Counted from the first letter of the stretch, positions 8,667 through 16,990 are shown. The stretch is 64,000 nucleotides of DNA from Streptomyces lydicus (GCF_001729485.1 NZ_CP017157.1:5022001-5086000), one strand, 5' to 3'. The notes: a model not told the origin generated them from the letters alone. Translations and numbers: made by a program.

Positions 8667-8931
8667 GCCGGCCCCCGTACGGCGCTGCCGGCGCCACACC
8701 ACCGCCCCGAATTACCCCGGCCAATTGAGCAACACCGACAAGTCGCAATCGGTACATCGGATTTCCTCGACGGCGCGACTCAGTCAGCGCAACCACATCA
8801 CCCCGACCGAGTGATTACGACTCGTCATTCGGGTTCCGGGTGGCATGAGCGTCTACCACCCCCTGATGATCGGGGGGCTGTAGTACCGCTGCCTGCGCGC
8901 TGCCCGAACCGTCGAGGAGACGCCGATAACG

Positions 8932-9783
8932 ATGAGTGAACCAGTTCGCAAGCCACAACTGTTCCGCGAACTCTCCGCGGAATTCCTGGGCACCATGGTG
9001 CTCATTCTGTTCGGGTGCGGCGTGGTGGCACAGGTGGTGGCCGGCGGGGCCCTGACGAATCCGAAGGGCGGGCTCGGAGACCACGACAGCATCGCCTGGG
9101 CCTGGGGCTTGGGGGTCACCCTCGGCGTCTACGTAGCGGCCCGTCTCAGCGGCGCGCACCTCAATCCGGCGGTGACGCTCTCCCTTGCCACCTTCAAGGA
9201 CTTTCCCTGGCCCAAGGTCCTGCCGTACGCCCTCGCACAGACCGCCGGAGCTTTCGTCGCGGCGCTGCTGGTGCGCTGGAACTACACCGAAGTATTGGCG
9301 CGGGCCGATCCGACGCACACCATCAAGACGCAATTCGTCTTTTCCACGCTGCCGGGAAACGGTTCGACCACGGCCGGCGTCCACGAATGGGGCGCATTCC
9401 GCGACCAAGTGATCGGCACCGCCCTGTTGCTGCTCCTCATCTTCGCCATCACCGACCTGCTGAACACGCCGCCGGGCGCCAACATGGCCCCTTTGATCAT
9501 CGGCTTGGTCGTGGTCGGAATCGGCATGGCCTTCGGCACGAATGCCGGCTACGCGATCAACCCGGCCCGTGACCTCGGCCCCAGACTGGCCAGTTTCCTC
9601 ACCGGGTACGGCGGCGCCTGGCGGGACCAATGGGGCAACCTGTATTTCTGGGTCCCCATCGCCGGCCCGCTGATCGGCGGCGTCCTGGGAGCCGGTATCT
9701 ACAAGTTCCTCATCGGCAACTTCCTCCCCACTGCCGGCCCCGAGCCCGCCGGGCGCACCCCCGCCCCGGAAGGACAAGCCTGA
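8932..9783 (+). CDS. MIP family channel, glycerol facilitator-like aquaglyceroporin
   Basis: A 283-residue six-helix channel of the major intrinsic protein family. The first half-helix motif is HLNPAVTL with NPA at 78-80, and the second is AINPARDLGPRL with NPARD at 210-214; the Asp after the second NPA-Arg and the long loops are typical of glycerol-conducting GlpF rather than water-specific channels. It probably passes glycerol or similar polyols through the cytoplasmic membrane. A GAGGAG site lies 12 bp before the ATG. Unlike gyl/glp operons, no glycerol kinase or glycerol-3-phosphate dehydrogenase adjoins it. Codon usage is less G+C-biased than neighbours in the first half (for example GAATTC and AATCCG stretches), possibly a sign of different ancestry. 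Confidence 0.88.
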   Translation: MSEPVRKPQLFRELSAEFLGTMVLILFGCGVVAQVVAGGALTNPKGGLGDHDSIAWAWGLGVTLGVYVAARLSGAHLNPAVTLSLATFKDFPWPKVLPYALAQTAGAFVAALLVRWNYTEVLARADPTHTIKTQFVFSTLPGNGSTTAGVHEWGAFRDQVIGTALLLLLIFAITDLLNTPPGANMAPLIIGLVVVGIGMAFGTNAGYAINPARDLGPRLASFLTGYGGAWRDQWGNLYFWVPIAGPLIGGVLGAGIYKFLIGNFLPTAGPEPAGRTPAPEGQA

Positions 9784-9831
9784 GCCGTGCGCACCGGCCC
9801 CGTCGGAGGCCGGACGCCCACACCCCGACCG

Positions 9832-10269
9832 TCAGCCGGTACCGGCGCTCATCAAGCGGTACATACCGATCGAGTCGTGGGTCGTGGTGGCGGCGAAGCC
9901 GAACTTCTCGTACAGGAAGCGCGCCGGGCCGTCCGCGATCAGTGACACATACGCGGTCGCGGGCGCCCGGCGTTCCAGCTCCTCGGCGAGCGCGGCCATG
10001 ATGCGCTTCCCGAGCCCGAGCCCCTGGTGGGCGGGGTGCACGCAGATGTCGACGACCTGGAACGCGGTGCCGCCGTCACCGATGATCCGCCCCATGCCGA
10101 TGGGCTCGCCCTCGTACCGGAGGACCACGCCGTACCAGGTGTTGGGCAGGGCGAGCGCGACCGCCTCGGGGGCCTTGTCGGAGAGTCCCGCGTCGGTGCG
10201 CAAGCGGCGGAAGACCTCGACGGAGGGCACACCCGCACACACCTCGTAAGGGTCATTCTGCTTCGTCAT
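9832..10269 (-). CDS. GNAT family N-acetyltransferase
   Basis: A 145-residue acetyltransferase of the GCN5 fold. The acetyl-CoA pyrophosphate-binding motif A is clear (VHPAHQGLGLGKRIM, with Q-x-x-G-x-G), preceded by the strand VVDICV and followed by the late-fold motif ARFLYEKFGFA. Substrate is unknown; close relatives are simply called GNAT enzymes. The ATG at 10269 lies only a few bases downstream of a TAGCAT hexamer on the minus strand, so a leaderless transcript is possible. It is convergent with the MIP channel and divergent from the prenyl synthase operon. Confidence 0.85.
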   Translation of the reverse strand: MTKQNDPYEVCAGVPSVEVFRRLRTDAGLSDKAPEAVALALPNTWYGVVLRYEGEPIGMGRIIGDGGTAFQVVDICVHPAHQGLGLGKRIMAALAEELERRAPATAYVSLIADGPARFLYEKFGFAATTTHDSIGMYRLMSAGTG

Positions 10270-10348
10270 GTATTACATGCTAGCGCAGGCCACGACTCGG
10301 CGGCAGGCACGGCCGGAGAGGCCGCAACCGACACCGGCAGGGGCGATA

Positions 10349-10380
10349 TTGGCACATGCAGGCGAATAGTCGCCTAATAG
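10349..10380 (+). promoter_or_regulatory. Possible promoter with a short dyad for the prenyl synthase operon
   Basis: TTGGCA at 10349 and TAATAG at 10375 are separated by 20 bp, somewhat long for a sigma-70-type promoter. The spacer carries a perfect 6-bp inverted repeat, AGGCGA (10360-10365) and TCGCCT (10370-10375), that overlaps the -10-like hexamer and could be an operator. The local composition is clearly richer in A+T than the flanks. Confidence 0.3.
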
Positions 10381-10474
10381 GTGCTTTGGTATGTCCCGGG
10401 GGTCCCGACTGGGCAATCTGCTGTCCGGAGCTCGGCATCGCCGGTGCCGGGGCATGGGTGGGAGGGGTGGCGTG

Positions 10475-10756
10475 GTGGGTGTGCCGCGGGATGCGCATCG
10501 GGGCGAGGACGGGCAGGCCGTACTGCTCGTGGCAGGGCTGGCGGACCTGGCTCTGACCACGTGCGGAACGGCGCTGCAGGCGGTACGCGGCCTGTTGGGC
10601 CGCTCGGACCTCGGCGAGTTGGCAACGCAGGGACAGCAGGACCTCCGGGCGCGCGGCCGGCTGGCGCTGGACCGCGCGGGGGCGGGCGGCGAACCGCACA
10701 TGGAGGCGCTGGCACGCCACGCACGCTCCGGGAGCGCCGGCGGGGCCGGTGACTGA
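10475..10756 (+). CDS. Small protein of unknown function coupled to the polyprenyl synthase
   Basis: A 93-residue hydrophilic protein with an Ala/Leu-rich helical middle (AVLLVAGLADLALTTCG) and a basic second half (DLRARGRLALDRAG). Third codon positions are strongly G/C from about 10480 onward, which supports real coding, and its TGA overlaps the GTG of the prenyl synthase (GTGACTGA), so the two are translationally coupled. The start at GTG 10475 is preferred because GGAGGGG lies seven bases upstream; GTG 10472 and ATG 10454 are alternatives. No domain is recognised. It could be a partner or targeting peptide for the synthase. Confidence 0.55.
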   Translation: MGVPRDAHRGEDGQAVLLVAGLADLALTTCGTALQAVRGLLGRSDLGELATQGQQDLRARGRLALDRAGAGGEPHMEALARHARSGSAGGAGD

Positions 10757-11801
10757 GCCGTTGGAGCAGGCCGCGCTCAAGTCCCGGGTGGAGCGGGAGC
10801 TGGAGCGGTTCGTCGGAGCGGAGGTCGAGGCGCTGCTCTCGGTGGACGAGGACCTGGCTCCGCTCGCGGACGTGCTGCGGGCGGTCACCTCGCGCGGGAA
10901 ACGTCTGCGGTCCGCCTTCTGCTACTGGGGCTGGCGGGCAGCGGGGCAGCCGGACAGCGACGCGCTGGTGCGGGCGGCGGCGAGCATGGAGCTGGTCCAC
11001 GCGGCCGCGGTGGTCCATGACGACCTCATCGACGACAGCAGCCTGCGGCACGGCCGGCCGACCGCTCACATCGCGCTGTGCGAGGTCTTCGCCGACGGGC
11101 CGCGCCAGACAGCGCGGGCGCGCTCGCTGGCGATGCTGGCCGGCGACCTCCTGATGTCGTGGGCCGGCCAGTTGTTCACCGGCTGCGGTCTGCCGGCGGC
11201 ATACCTGGCGCAGGCCAACGGCCTGTGGCGGGTACTGGCCCGTGAACTGATCGCCGGCGAGGCCCTGGAGATCCTGCACACCGCCACCGAACCGGACGTA
11301 GGGCGGTCGCTGAAGGTGATCCGCTACAAGACGGCCAAGTACACCGTGGAGCATCCGCTGCACCTCGGTGCCGCGCTCGCCGGCGCCGGGGTGGAGCTAC
11401 GTGACGTGTTCAGCGACTACGGACTGCCGCTGGGCGAGGCGTTCCAGCTGCGTGACGACCTCCTCGGCCTGTTCGGCGAGCCGGCCACCACGGGCAAGGC
11501 GAACACCGACGACGTCACCGGCGCCCGGCCCACCGCGCTGATCGCTCTCGCCCGGCAGTCGGCCACCCCCGCTGAGCACCGTGCGCTGATGGGCTTGCTC
11601 GGGCGCAGCACACTGACGCCCGACCAACTGGCACGCGTCCGCGCCATCGTGCAGCGCACCGGCGCGCACACCCGCGTCGAGGACATGATCACCGAGCGGG
11701 TCACCCTCGCCACCTCCGCGCTGCGGGGCGTGGACCTGCCCCGCCCGGCCCACCTGGCCCTGACCCACCTGGCCGCCGCGGCGACCGCCCGTCAGGACTG
11801 A
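10749..11801 (+). CDS. Polyprenyl synthetase family protein
   Basis: A 350-residue all-helical trans-isoprenyl diphosphate synthase, which condenses isopentenyl diphosphate with an allylic diphosphate. The first Asp-rich motif is HDDLIDDSSLRHGRPT (about residues 91-106); the second is QLRDDLLGLFGE (about 233-244), preceded by the RYKTAKYTV lysine segment. Both motifs are intact, so catalysis is expected. Product length cannot be read off directly; the small residues upstream of the first motif (AAAVV) are compatible with geranylgeranyl or longer products. The GTG start overlaps the stop of the upstream small gene, and an MpaB/Lcp-type oxygenase follows 105 bp later, suggesting a dedicated isoprenoid pathway. 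Confidence 0.88.
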   Translation: MTEPLEQAALKSRVERELERFVGAEVEALLSVDEDLAPLADVLRAVTSRGKRLRSAFCYWGWRAAGQPDSDALVRAAASMELVHAAAVVHDDLIDDSSLRHGRPTAHIALCEVFADGPRQTARARSLAMLAGDLLMSWAGQLFTGCGLPAAYLAQANGLWRVLARELIAGEALEILHTATEPDVGRSLKVIRYKTAKYTVEHPLHLGAALAGAGVELRDVFSDYGLPLGEAFQLRDDLLGLFGEPATTGKANTDDVTGARPTALIALARQSATPAEHRALMGLLGRSTLTPDQLARVRAIVQRTGAHTRVEDMITERVTLATSALRGVDLPRPAHLALTHLAAAATARQD

Positions 11802-11905
11802 CCGACGACCGCCCGGGCTGACTGTCCGGCACCACCGCGAGCCGCCCGCCGGCGCGCGCGACCCGGCCGTCTCTCCTGCTCGCCCCCCTGCCGAAGGAGT
11901 TGTGC

Positions 11906-13069
11906 ATGACCTATACCGAGCAGTCCCTGAACGCCCTGCGCGGGGCCGGCGACGAGCTGGCCGACGCCACGGTCGCCACGCTTTTCGAGCGCGGGGAGGT
12001 AGGGAAGTTCAACTCCCTGATGCGCTATGTGTCCACCGCAGGTCAGGAGTTGCCGGACGGGCTGCCGGAGGTGGCCCGCGACTACCTGCACCAGACCAGC
12101 TCCCCGCCGGCCTGGGTGGACTGGGGTGAGATGGAGAAGGCACGGCTGTTCTTCATCGACAACAACGTGCACATCGCCACCGCCCTGTCCTTCGCCTCGA
12201 TGCCGGCCTGCTACCTCGTCCCGCATGTCGCAATGCTGCTGTCGGCGACGCACGGGCTGAAGTATCCGGCCAAGCGCATGGCCGAGACCGGGCAATTCAC
12301 CGTCCTCCTCATGCAGCCGGACGCCTTCGAGGCAGGCAGCCGCTTCCTCCCCGCGGCCCAGAAGGTGCGTCTGCTGCACGCGTCGATCCGCCACCATCTC
12401 CGGCGCGAGGGCCACTGGGACGTCGAGGCCCTGGGGACGCCGATCTGTCAGGAGGACATGATCGGCGGGCAGATGATGTTCTCCCTACAGGTCCTGGACG
12501 CCCTGCACCGGCTCGGCATCCACATGAGCGTCGACGGTGCCGAGTCCTACTACTACGCCTGGCGCGTGGTGGGCGCCATGCTGGGGGTCGACCAGAGCCA
12601 GGTGCCGCAGAACCTGGAGCAGGCCCGCCAGTTCTCCGACCTGTACATGACCCGCCACATGGGCCCCAGCCAGGAAGGCGCCGACCTCACCCGGCAGTTG
12701 ATCGACCTGTACGAGGAGGTCGTCCCGGGCACGTTCTTCGACCCCGTCGTCTCCGCCCTGATCCGCTATCTGATCGGTGACACCTGTGCCGACTGGCTCC
12801 AGGTGCCCCGCACCGCGTGGGACACGGCCGTCAAGGCCGCCCCCGCGCTGCTGCACGTACTGGAGACCATCGAGGACCGCTCCCCCCTGGGCGCCTGGGC
12901 ACTCGACCGTCTCGGCCACCTCACGACCCTCTTCGAACTCTCCTCCCTCACCCGCGGCCGGGTCATGCACTATGCGATCCCCGAACAGCTCAAGAAGGAC
13001 TACGGCCTCTCCTCGGCGGTCCCGCGTACCCGCCGCTGGACACCCCCGCCCCCGACGATCACCGCCTGA
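11906..13069 (+). CDS. Oxygenase MpaB/Lcp family protein (DUF2236)
   Basis: A 387-residue protein of the DUF2236 family, whose founding members are the haem-containing rubber oxygenase Lcp (latex clearing protein) and fungal MpaB. Recognisable stretches are FIDNNVHIATALSFASMPAC, KRMAETGQF (about 123-131) and HASIRHHLRREGHWD (about 157), the places where Lcp has its conserved Arg/Lys/Thr and haem-ligand His. No signal peptide is present, unlike secreted Lcp, so it acts inside the cell. ATG 11906 has GAAGGAG six bases upstream. Downstream of a prenyl synthase, a plausible job is oxidative cleavage or oxidation of a long isoprenoid; this is inference. Confidence 0.8.
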   Translation: MTYTEQSLNALRGAGDELADATVATLFERGEVGKFNSLMRYVSTAGQELPDGLPEVARDYLHQTSSPPAWVDWGEMEKARLFFIDNNVHIATALSFASMPACYLVPHVAMLLSATHGLKYPAKRMAETGQFTVLLMQPDAFEAGSRFLPAAQKVRLLHASIRHHLRREGHWDVEALGTPICQEDMIGGQMMFSLQVLDALHRLGIHMSVDGAESYYYAWRVVGAMLGVDQSQVPQNLEQARQFSDLYMTRHMGPSQEGADLTRQLIDLYEEVVPGTFFDPVVSALIRYLIGDTCADWLQVPRTAWDTAVKAAPALLHVLETIEDRSPLGAWALDRLGHLTTLFELSSLTRGRVMHYAIPEQLKKDYGLSSAVPRTRRWTPPPPTITA

Positions 13070-13134
13070 ACCGGCCAGGCCAAGAACCTCCCAAATGGGC
13101 CGCGCCGGCTCCCTGTTCGGGCTGGAATTGGCCG

Positions 13135-14604
13135 GTGGCATACAAGAGAAGAGTACGAATCGCTCGCGCCGTGCTGCTCACTGCATTCCTCGCGCTACCG
13201 GCTTCTGCCCTGGTCGGCGTGGTGTACGTGTCGCTCCTCGAGACGGTGGTGAAGGGCAACAAGATCGCGGCTTGGCTGCTGGCGGCCGCGAGCCTGGCCG
13301 TCGTCGTCACCCTCTCCCTCCTCGTCTGGCTGCGGTACCGCCGTGACCGCCAGATCCGCCTCCTGATCGCACTGGTGGCAGCGGCCGCGATCTGGCTGTG
13401 GGGCCAGCACCTGTGGGAGCCGGTCTCTTCGACGCTCCTGCCGCACTACGAGGGCCTGAAACCCGCTGAGCGCGCACAGGCCGTCGGGCAGTACCGGCTC
13501 GCCGTCATTCAGGCATGCGCTGCCGCGGGCGGTGTGATCGCGTTGCTCTACACCGCCCGCAACTACCGGCTCATCCGCCGCGGCCAGGTGACGGATCGGC
13601 TCTCCAAGGCCCTGGAGCGCCTGGAGTCCCAGGAAGAGTTCGTACGCGTCGGCGGCGTCATCGCGCTGCAGCAGATCATCCATGACGCGCCGGCGCAGGC
13701 CGGGGACGTCACGCACATCGTCCGCACCTTCATCCGCCGCCGGGCGCCGAAGGCGGAACGGGGCGCGCCGCGGGGCGTGCAGGCAGCGGCTTCAGGTCTT
13801 CTTCTCCCCCAGGGGTACACGTCCTCGGACCCAGAGGAGCCGGCGGCCGACGTCCAGGCAGCGCTGACCGCACTCAACACCAGGCGCGCCAAGCTGTATG
13901 CGTCCCGTATCGATCTCAGCGGATGTCACCTCGCCGGCGCTCAGATGTTCCGCCAGCACCTGGTGAAGGCGCAGCTGAGCGGAGCAGTGCTGACCGACGC
14001 CGTCCTGGCCCGTGCCGCGCTGAGACAGGCGAGCCTGGAAAAGTGCGACCTTCGCCGGGTGTGGGCGACGAAGTCCCGTTGCCACCACGCGCAGATGGAG
14101 GGCGCCGATCTGCGTGCGGCGCTCTTCTTCGAGGCGGACATGGTGGACTGTGACCTCACCGGCGCAGATCTGCGCCATGCCGAGCTGTCCAGGGCAGATC
14201 TGCAGCTGGCAACCTTACGCGGGGCGAAGTTGTCGGGGGCCCGCCTGGTGAGCACCGACTTGACCCGTGCGGACCTGACCGGGGCCACGGCAGAGGAGGA
14301 GCCGGTGCGCCTCGACCGTAGCTGTCTCGACCAAGCCCGCCTCAACAACGCCGTGTTGCGGAACGCCGGCCTCATCGGGGCGAGGCTGCGGAACGCCGAC
14401 CTCACCGACGCAGACCTGACCGGCGCTGATCTGACCGGGGCCGACCTGCGCACGGCCCGGGGATTGACTGCGGACCAGTTGCTCGCTGCCGGTTCGATCG
14501 ACGGGGCCCGACTGCCTCCGACCCTCCGCGCAGCATGCCGGCACAGCGCACAGGAGACCGGTCCCGCGACCGGTGGTCCCGTCGGCCAGGAAGCGCAGCC
14601 CTGA
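13135..14604 (+). CDS. Membrane-anchored pentapeptide repeat protein
   Basis: A 489-residue protein with three or four N-terminal hydrophobic helices (first helix ALPASALVGVVYVSLL, last around IQACAAAGGVIALLY), then the module RLSKALERLESQEEFVRVGGVIALQQI, which commonly links membrane helices to pentapeptide repeats in actinobacteria. From about residue 255 to 460 there are tandem A(D/N)Lxx pentapeptides, for example ADLRAALFFEADMVDCDLTG and DLTGADLTGADL, forming a right-handed quadrilateral beta-helix. Function is unknown; such repeats are structural or protein-binding. Start is uncertain: GTG 13135 gives a basic N terminus just before the first helix. A strong hairpin follows its stop. Confidence 0.8.
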   Translation: MAYKRRVRIARAVLLTAFLALPASALVGVVYVSLLETVVKGNKIAAWLLAAASLAVVVTLSLLVWLRYRRDRQIRLLIALVAAAAIWLWGQHLWEPVSSTLLPHYEGLKPAERAQAVGQYRLAVIQACAAAGGVIALLYTARNYRLIRRGQVTDRLSKALERLESQEEFVRVGGVIALQQIIHDAPAQAGDVTHIVRTFIRRRAPKAERGAPRGVQAAASGLLLPQGYTSSDPEEPAADVQAALTALNTRRAKLYASRIDLSGCHLAGAQMFRQHLVKAQLSGAVLTDAVLARAALRQASLEKCDLRRVWATKSRCHHAQMEGADLRAALFFEADMVDCDLTGADLRHAELSRADLQLATLRGAKLSGARLVSTDLTRADLTGATAEEEPVRLDRSCLDQARLNNAVLRNAGLIGARLRNADLTDADLTGADLTGADLRTARGLTADQLLAAGSIDGARLPPTLRAACRHSAQETGPATGGPVGQEAQP

Positions 14605-14709
14605 CCGCAAGTCACGGGAACCGGCCCGCCCCCGATTCGGGTACCAGGGCCTCCCCAGGACCAGGTCCCGACCAAGAAGCAGGCCATCTTGGCCGGCGGG
14701 GCCCTGCTC

Positions 14710-14742
14710 GCCATACCCACGCGCCGGGGGCGTGGGTATGGC
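14710..14742. terminator. Strong hairpin between convergent genes
   Basis: A perfect 13-bp stem, GCCATACCCACGC (14710-14722) pairing with 14730-14742, encloses a 7-base loop. It lies between the convergent pentapeptide gene and the tail-like gene, so it can end transcription from both sides. No T-run follows, as is usual for streptomycete terminators. Confidence 0.75.
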
Positions 14743-14758
14743 GCACCTGTGCCAGCTC

Positions 14759-15652
14759 TTACGAGTTCGCGACCAGCATTCTTACGAGCCCGGTCCCGCC
14801 GGCCAACGAGGAGAGCGCTTTGCCGATGATTGCACCTACGGCGCGTGGACGGTCCGCCACCCGCATGGCGAAGCCGTCGTGGGGAGAGGTGGTCAGCAGG
14901 TCGCCGACGGAGATTGCGCCGTAGGCTGCATCAGCCTTGACGTAGACCTGCCCCGCCAGGGCGACCGTGACGTGGTGCGGGCCCTTGGTTTCCCCTTCCA
15001 AGACGTTGCCAGGGTTGAGTCCGCCAGCCCCGGAGACGACGCCTGTTGCACTTGTGTCGTACTCATCGCTGCACGGGGCGAAGAGACCGTTCTCGCCGAT
15101 GACGAGCACCGTCCCCGGCTCGGCGCCTTCCGCCGTATCGAAGTTTTCCGCGTAGTCGGAACCGCACGGCCGGACTGCACCGGTGGTACACACATCTCCG
15201 TAGAATTCCGCGGCCCATGTACCAGCGTGTTTCGCATGCCCAACGATTGTGGATTCCCCCCATAGTTGTTCGGTGACTCTGATGCGCCCCTCAAAAACCC
15301 CGGCGGGGCCGTTTGTACTCGCGCCGAAGACGCCGGCGCCGTCGACGCTGACGCCCACGACGCCAGACCCGTTGGCCTTGTTGTCGCCCCACACTGCCGC
15401 TGCGCCTGTCTCACCCTGGGCTGAGGTCTCCCCGTAGATTCCGTGCCACCTTTGGCTCTTCCCGATCACTCCAGGACCGCCGGTTTGACCGCCTTCTCCC
15501 ATAACGCCGGCCCCGCCTGACGTACTGTTAGTTTTTCCGTAGACACCCATCCAGGAGGCGCTTTCGGCGATTACGCCGGAGCCCTGGGCGTGCGCTTCCA
15601 CAGCGGTTGCATTTTGGACATTGACCCGAACTGGCTCGTTGAATTCAGTCAT
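14759..15652 (-). CDS. Phage tail-fibre-like glycine-rich protein
   Basis: A 297-residue protein. The N-terminal half is a Gly-rich quasi-repeat of short strands (VYGKTNSTSGGAGVMGEGG, GVIGKSQRWHGIYGE, GVVGVSVDGAGVFGAS), as in beta-helical tail fibres. The C-terminal half contains GSDYAENFDTAEGAEPGTVL and a run with SATGVVSG, HHVTVALAGQVYVKAD and GDLLTTSP, a module seen at the ends of phage and phage-like fibre proteins, in some relatives linked to an autoproteolytic (peptidase G2-like) domain. Start at ATG 15652 follows GGAG by six bases. Base composition is visibly lower in G+C than neighbours and codon bias is weaker, so it was probably acquired. A decayed integrase lies 250 bp away. Confidence 0.6.
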   Translation of the reverse strand: MTEFNEPVRVNVQNATAVEAHAQGSGVIAESASWMGVYGKTNSTSGGAGVMGEGGQTGGPGVIGKSQRWHGIYGETSAQGETGAAAVWGDNKANGSGVVGVSVDGAGVFGASTNGPAGVFEGRIRVTEQLWGESTIVGHAKHAGTWAAEFYGDVCTTGAVRPCGSDYAENFDTAEGAEPGTVLVIGENGLFAPCSDEYDTSATGVVSGAGGLNPGNVLEGETKGPHHVTVALAGQVYVKADAAYGAISVGDLLTTSPHDGFAMRVADRPRAVGAIIGKALSSLAGGTGLVRMLVANS

Positions 15653-15898
15653 GGGACTCTCCACAACGGAAAAGGGTTGACGGTATCGATGCAGCTGAGC
15701 GATGCCACGAATTGCCCGATCCCGGACTCCGGACGCTCATTTCTGCTGATCAGATCCCTAACTCGAACATACGACCAGCGAGAAGCACCCGCAACGTCAC
15801 GTCGGCTCGGCGCAGCCGCCCACAGAAAAGCTCTCGCACCCGGCGTGGCGGTCCCTGCACATGCTCCGGACCGTCGAGCGGTGCTCGCCAAGGGGTGC

Positions 15899-16153
15899 GT
15901 GTTCGCTGAGGAGTTGGGGCCGAAGGCCGTCAAGCGGGCGGGCCTGTCGAAGGAACCGCGATGCACACCTTGCGGTTTGCCTACGCCGGTGTGCTCATCG
16001 CGCACCGGGCCGGGCCGAAGACCGTGGCCGCGCGGCTCGGCGACACCGGCGAGGCCGCCATGGGCACCCACCCGCACCTGTTCCGCGGACGAAGGTCAGG
16101 GCGCTCGCGAGGCCGTCGAAGACTTCCTCGGAAGTGCCCCGGGTGTGCCCTGA
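15899..16153 (+). pseudogene. Decayed 3' end of a tyrosine recombinase (phage/ICE integrase)
   Basis: Three frame-broken blocks line up with the catalytic C terminus of tyrosine integrases: VFAEELGP...KAVKRAGL from 15899, then in another frame HTLRFAYAGVLIAH with GPKTVAARLGDTGEAAMG and HLF (15964-16083), then back in the first frame SADEGQGAREAVEDFLGSAP ending at TGA 16151-16153. At least two frameshifts separate them. In intact relatives the middle block reads HxLRHxYAS...LGH...Y-x-HLF; here the His after Arg is Phe, the LGH His is Asp, and the nucleophilic Tyr position is not Tyr. The N-terminal part of the gene is missing. This is a dead integrase, marking a former mobile element beside the tail-like gene. 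No tRNA or attachment repeat was recognised. Confidence 0.7.
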
Positions 16154-16323
16154 GTTGGTCCACCGGACACGAAGTCCGCTGTGGACCGGCATACCGCACC
16201 CGATTCGGGCGATCCCCCGCGTCGCCCGAATCAGGCGGTCTGGCCGGATTCCGTCCGGGGGACGGACATCCGGAGTCGTCCTGAGTATATTGGCTCGCAG
16301 CCAGTCAACGCAGGAGTTACAGG

Positions 16324-16929
16324 ATGTCCCCCCGCAACGCATCGGTCAATGAAGAATTGCGGCGGCGCTCCCGCGAGCGGCTGTTGCAGGCGACGGTCGA
16401 TCTGGTGGGAGAGCGCGGGTACGAGGCGACCACGCTCGGGGACATCGCGCAGCAGGCGGGCGCGGCGCGCGGGCTGATCTCGTATTACTTCCCGGGCAAG
16501 CGGCAGCTGCTGCAGTCGGCCGTGCACCGGTTGATGCACCGCACCCTGCAGGCGGCGCTGGAGCGCGAGCCACGGCCGACGGGGCCGGAGGCCGGGCGGG
16601 AGCTGCTGGCACGTGCCATCGACGCGATCCTGGGGCTGGCGCACGACCGCCCGCTGCTGATGCGCACGCACATGGCCGGGATCCTGGCAGCCGAGGGCTT
16701 CATCCAGTGCCCCGAGCAGCAGCGGCTGGCCCAGCTGCTGCGCGACACGGTCGTGGCGTTCGGATCGCGGGACCCCGATGCCGACTATCCGCTGTTGCGG
16801 GCGCTATTGATGGGGACGGTGGTGGCGATGCTGCTGCCCGGTGCGCCGATGCCGCGGGCCCGGCTGCGGGCCGAACTGTTCCAGCGGTACGGGCTGGACT
16901 GGAAGTCGGGCGACCCGCCGGACGACTGA
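16324..16929 (+). CDS. TetR/AcrR family transcriptional regulator
   Basis: A 201-residue repressor-type regulator. The N-terminal helix-turn-helix is typical: RERLLQATVDLVGERGYEAT, TLGDIAQQAGAARGLISYYF and PGKRQLLQSAV (about residues 18-67). The C-terminal ligand domain is all-helical and shows no recognisable ligand motif. GCAGGAG lies nine bases before the ATG. It is convergent with the LVIVD gene with only 53 bp between, so its likely target is itself or something not adjacent. The decayed integrase ends 170 bp upstream. Confidence 0.88.
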   Translation: MSPRNASVNEELRRRSRERLLQATVDLVGERGYEATTLGDIAQQAGAARGLISYYFPGKRQLLQSAVHRLMHRTLQAALEREPRPTGPEAGRELLARAIDAILGLAHDRPLLMRTHMAGILAAEGFIQCPEQQRLAQLLRDTVVAFGSRDPDADYPLLRALLMGTVVAMLLPGAPMPRARLRAELFQRYGLDWKSGDPPDD

Positions 16930-16962
16930 GCCGCCCGGCGGGTGGTGGAGCGCTCCAGGTGC

Positions 16963-16990
16963 GGTGGGTCAGCGGTGGTGGGTCAGCGGT
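16963..16990. repeat. Tandem 14-bp duplication at the 3' end of the LVIVD gene
   Basis: GGTGGGTCAGCGGT occurs twice head-to-tail (16963-16976 and 16977-16990). The second copy contains the LVIVD stop codon (complement of TCA at 16983-16985), so the first copy is a duplicated, untranslated copy of the last codons and stop. It looks like a replication slippage event in the short convergent intergenic region. Confidence 0.6.

Noticed and set aside
8860..8885. A C-run/G-run hairpin (CCCCC...GGGGGG) upstream of the MIP channel as a terminator or operator
   Set aside because: The stem is only about five G-C pairs and such runs are common by chance at this base composition.
12817..13134. An N-terminal extension of the pentapeptide protein into the oxygenase gene
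   Set aside because: That segment is out-of-frame with the oxygenase coding sequence and has no codon-bias support; a GTG right before the first membrane helix is available.
16181..16477. Small frames around 16.0-16.5 kb besides the TetR gene
   Set aside because: They lack codon bias and families; only the broken integrase blocks have recognisable motifs.
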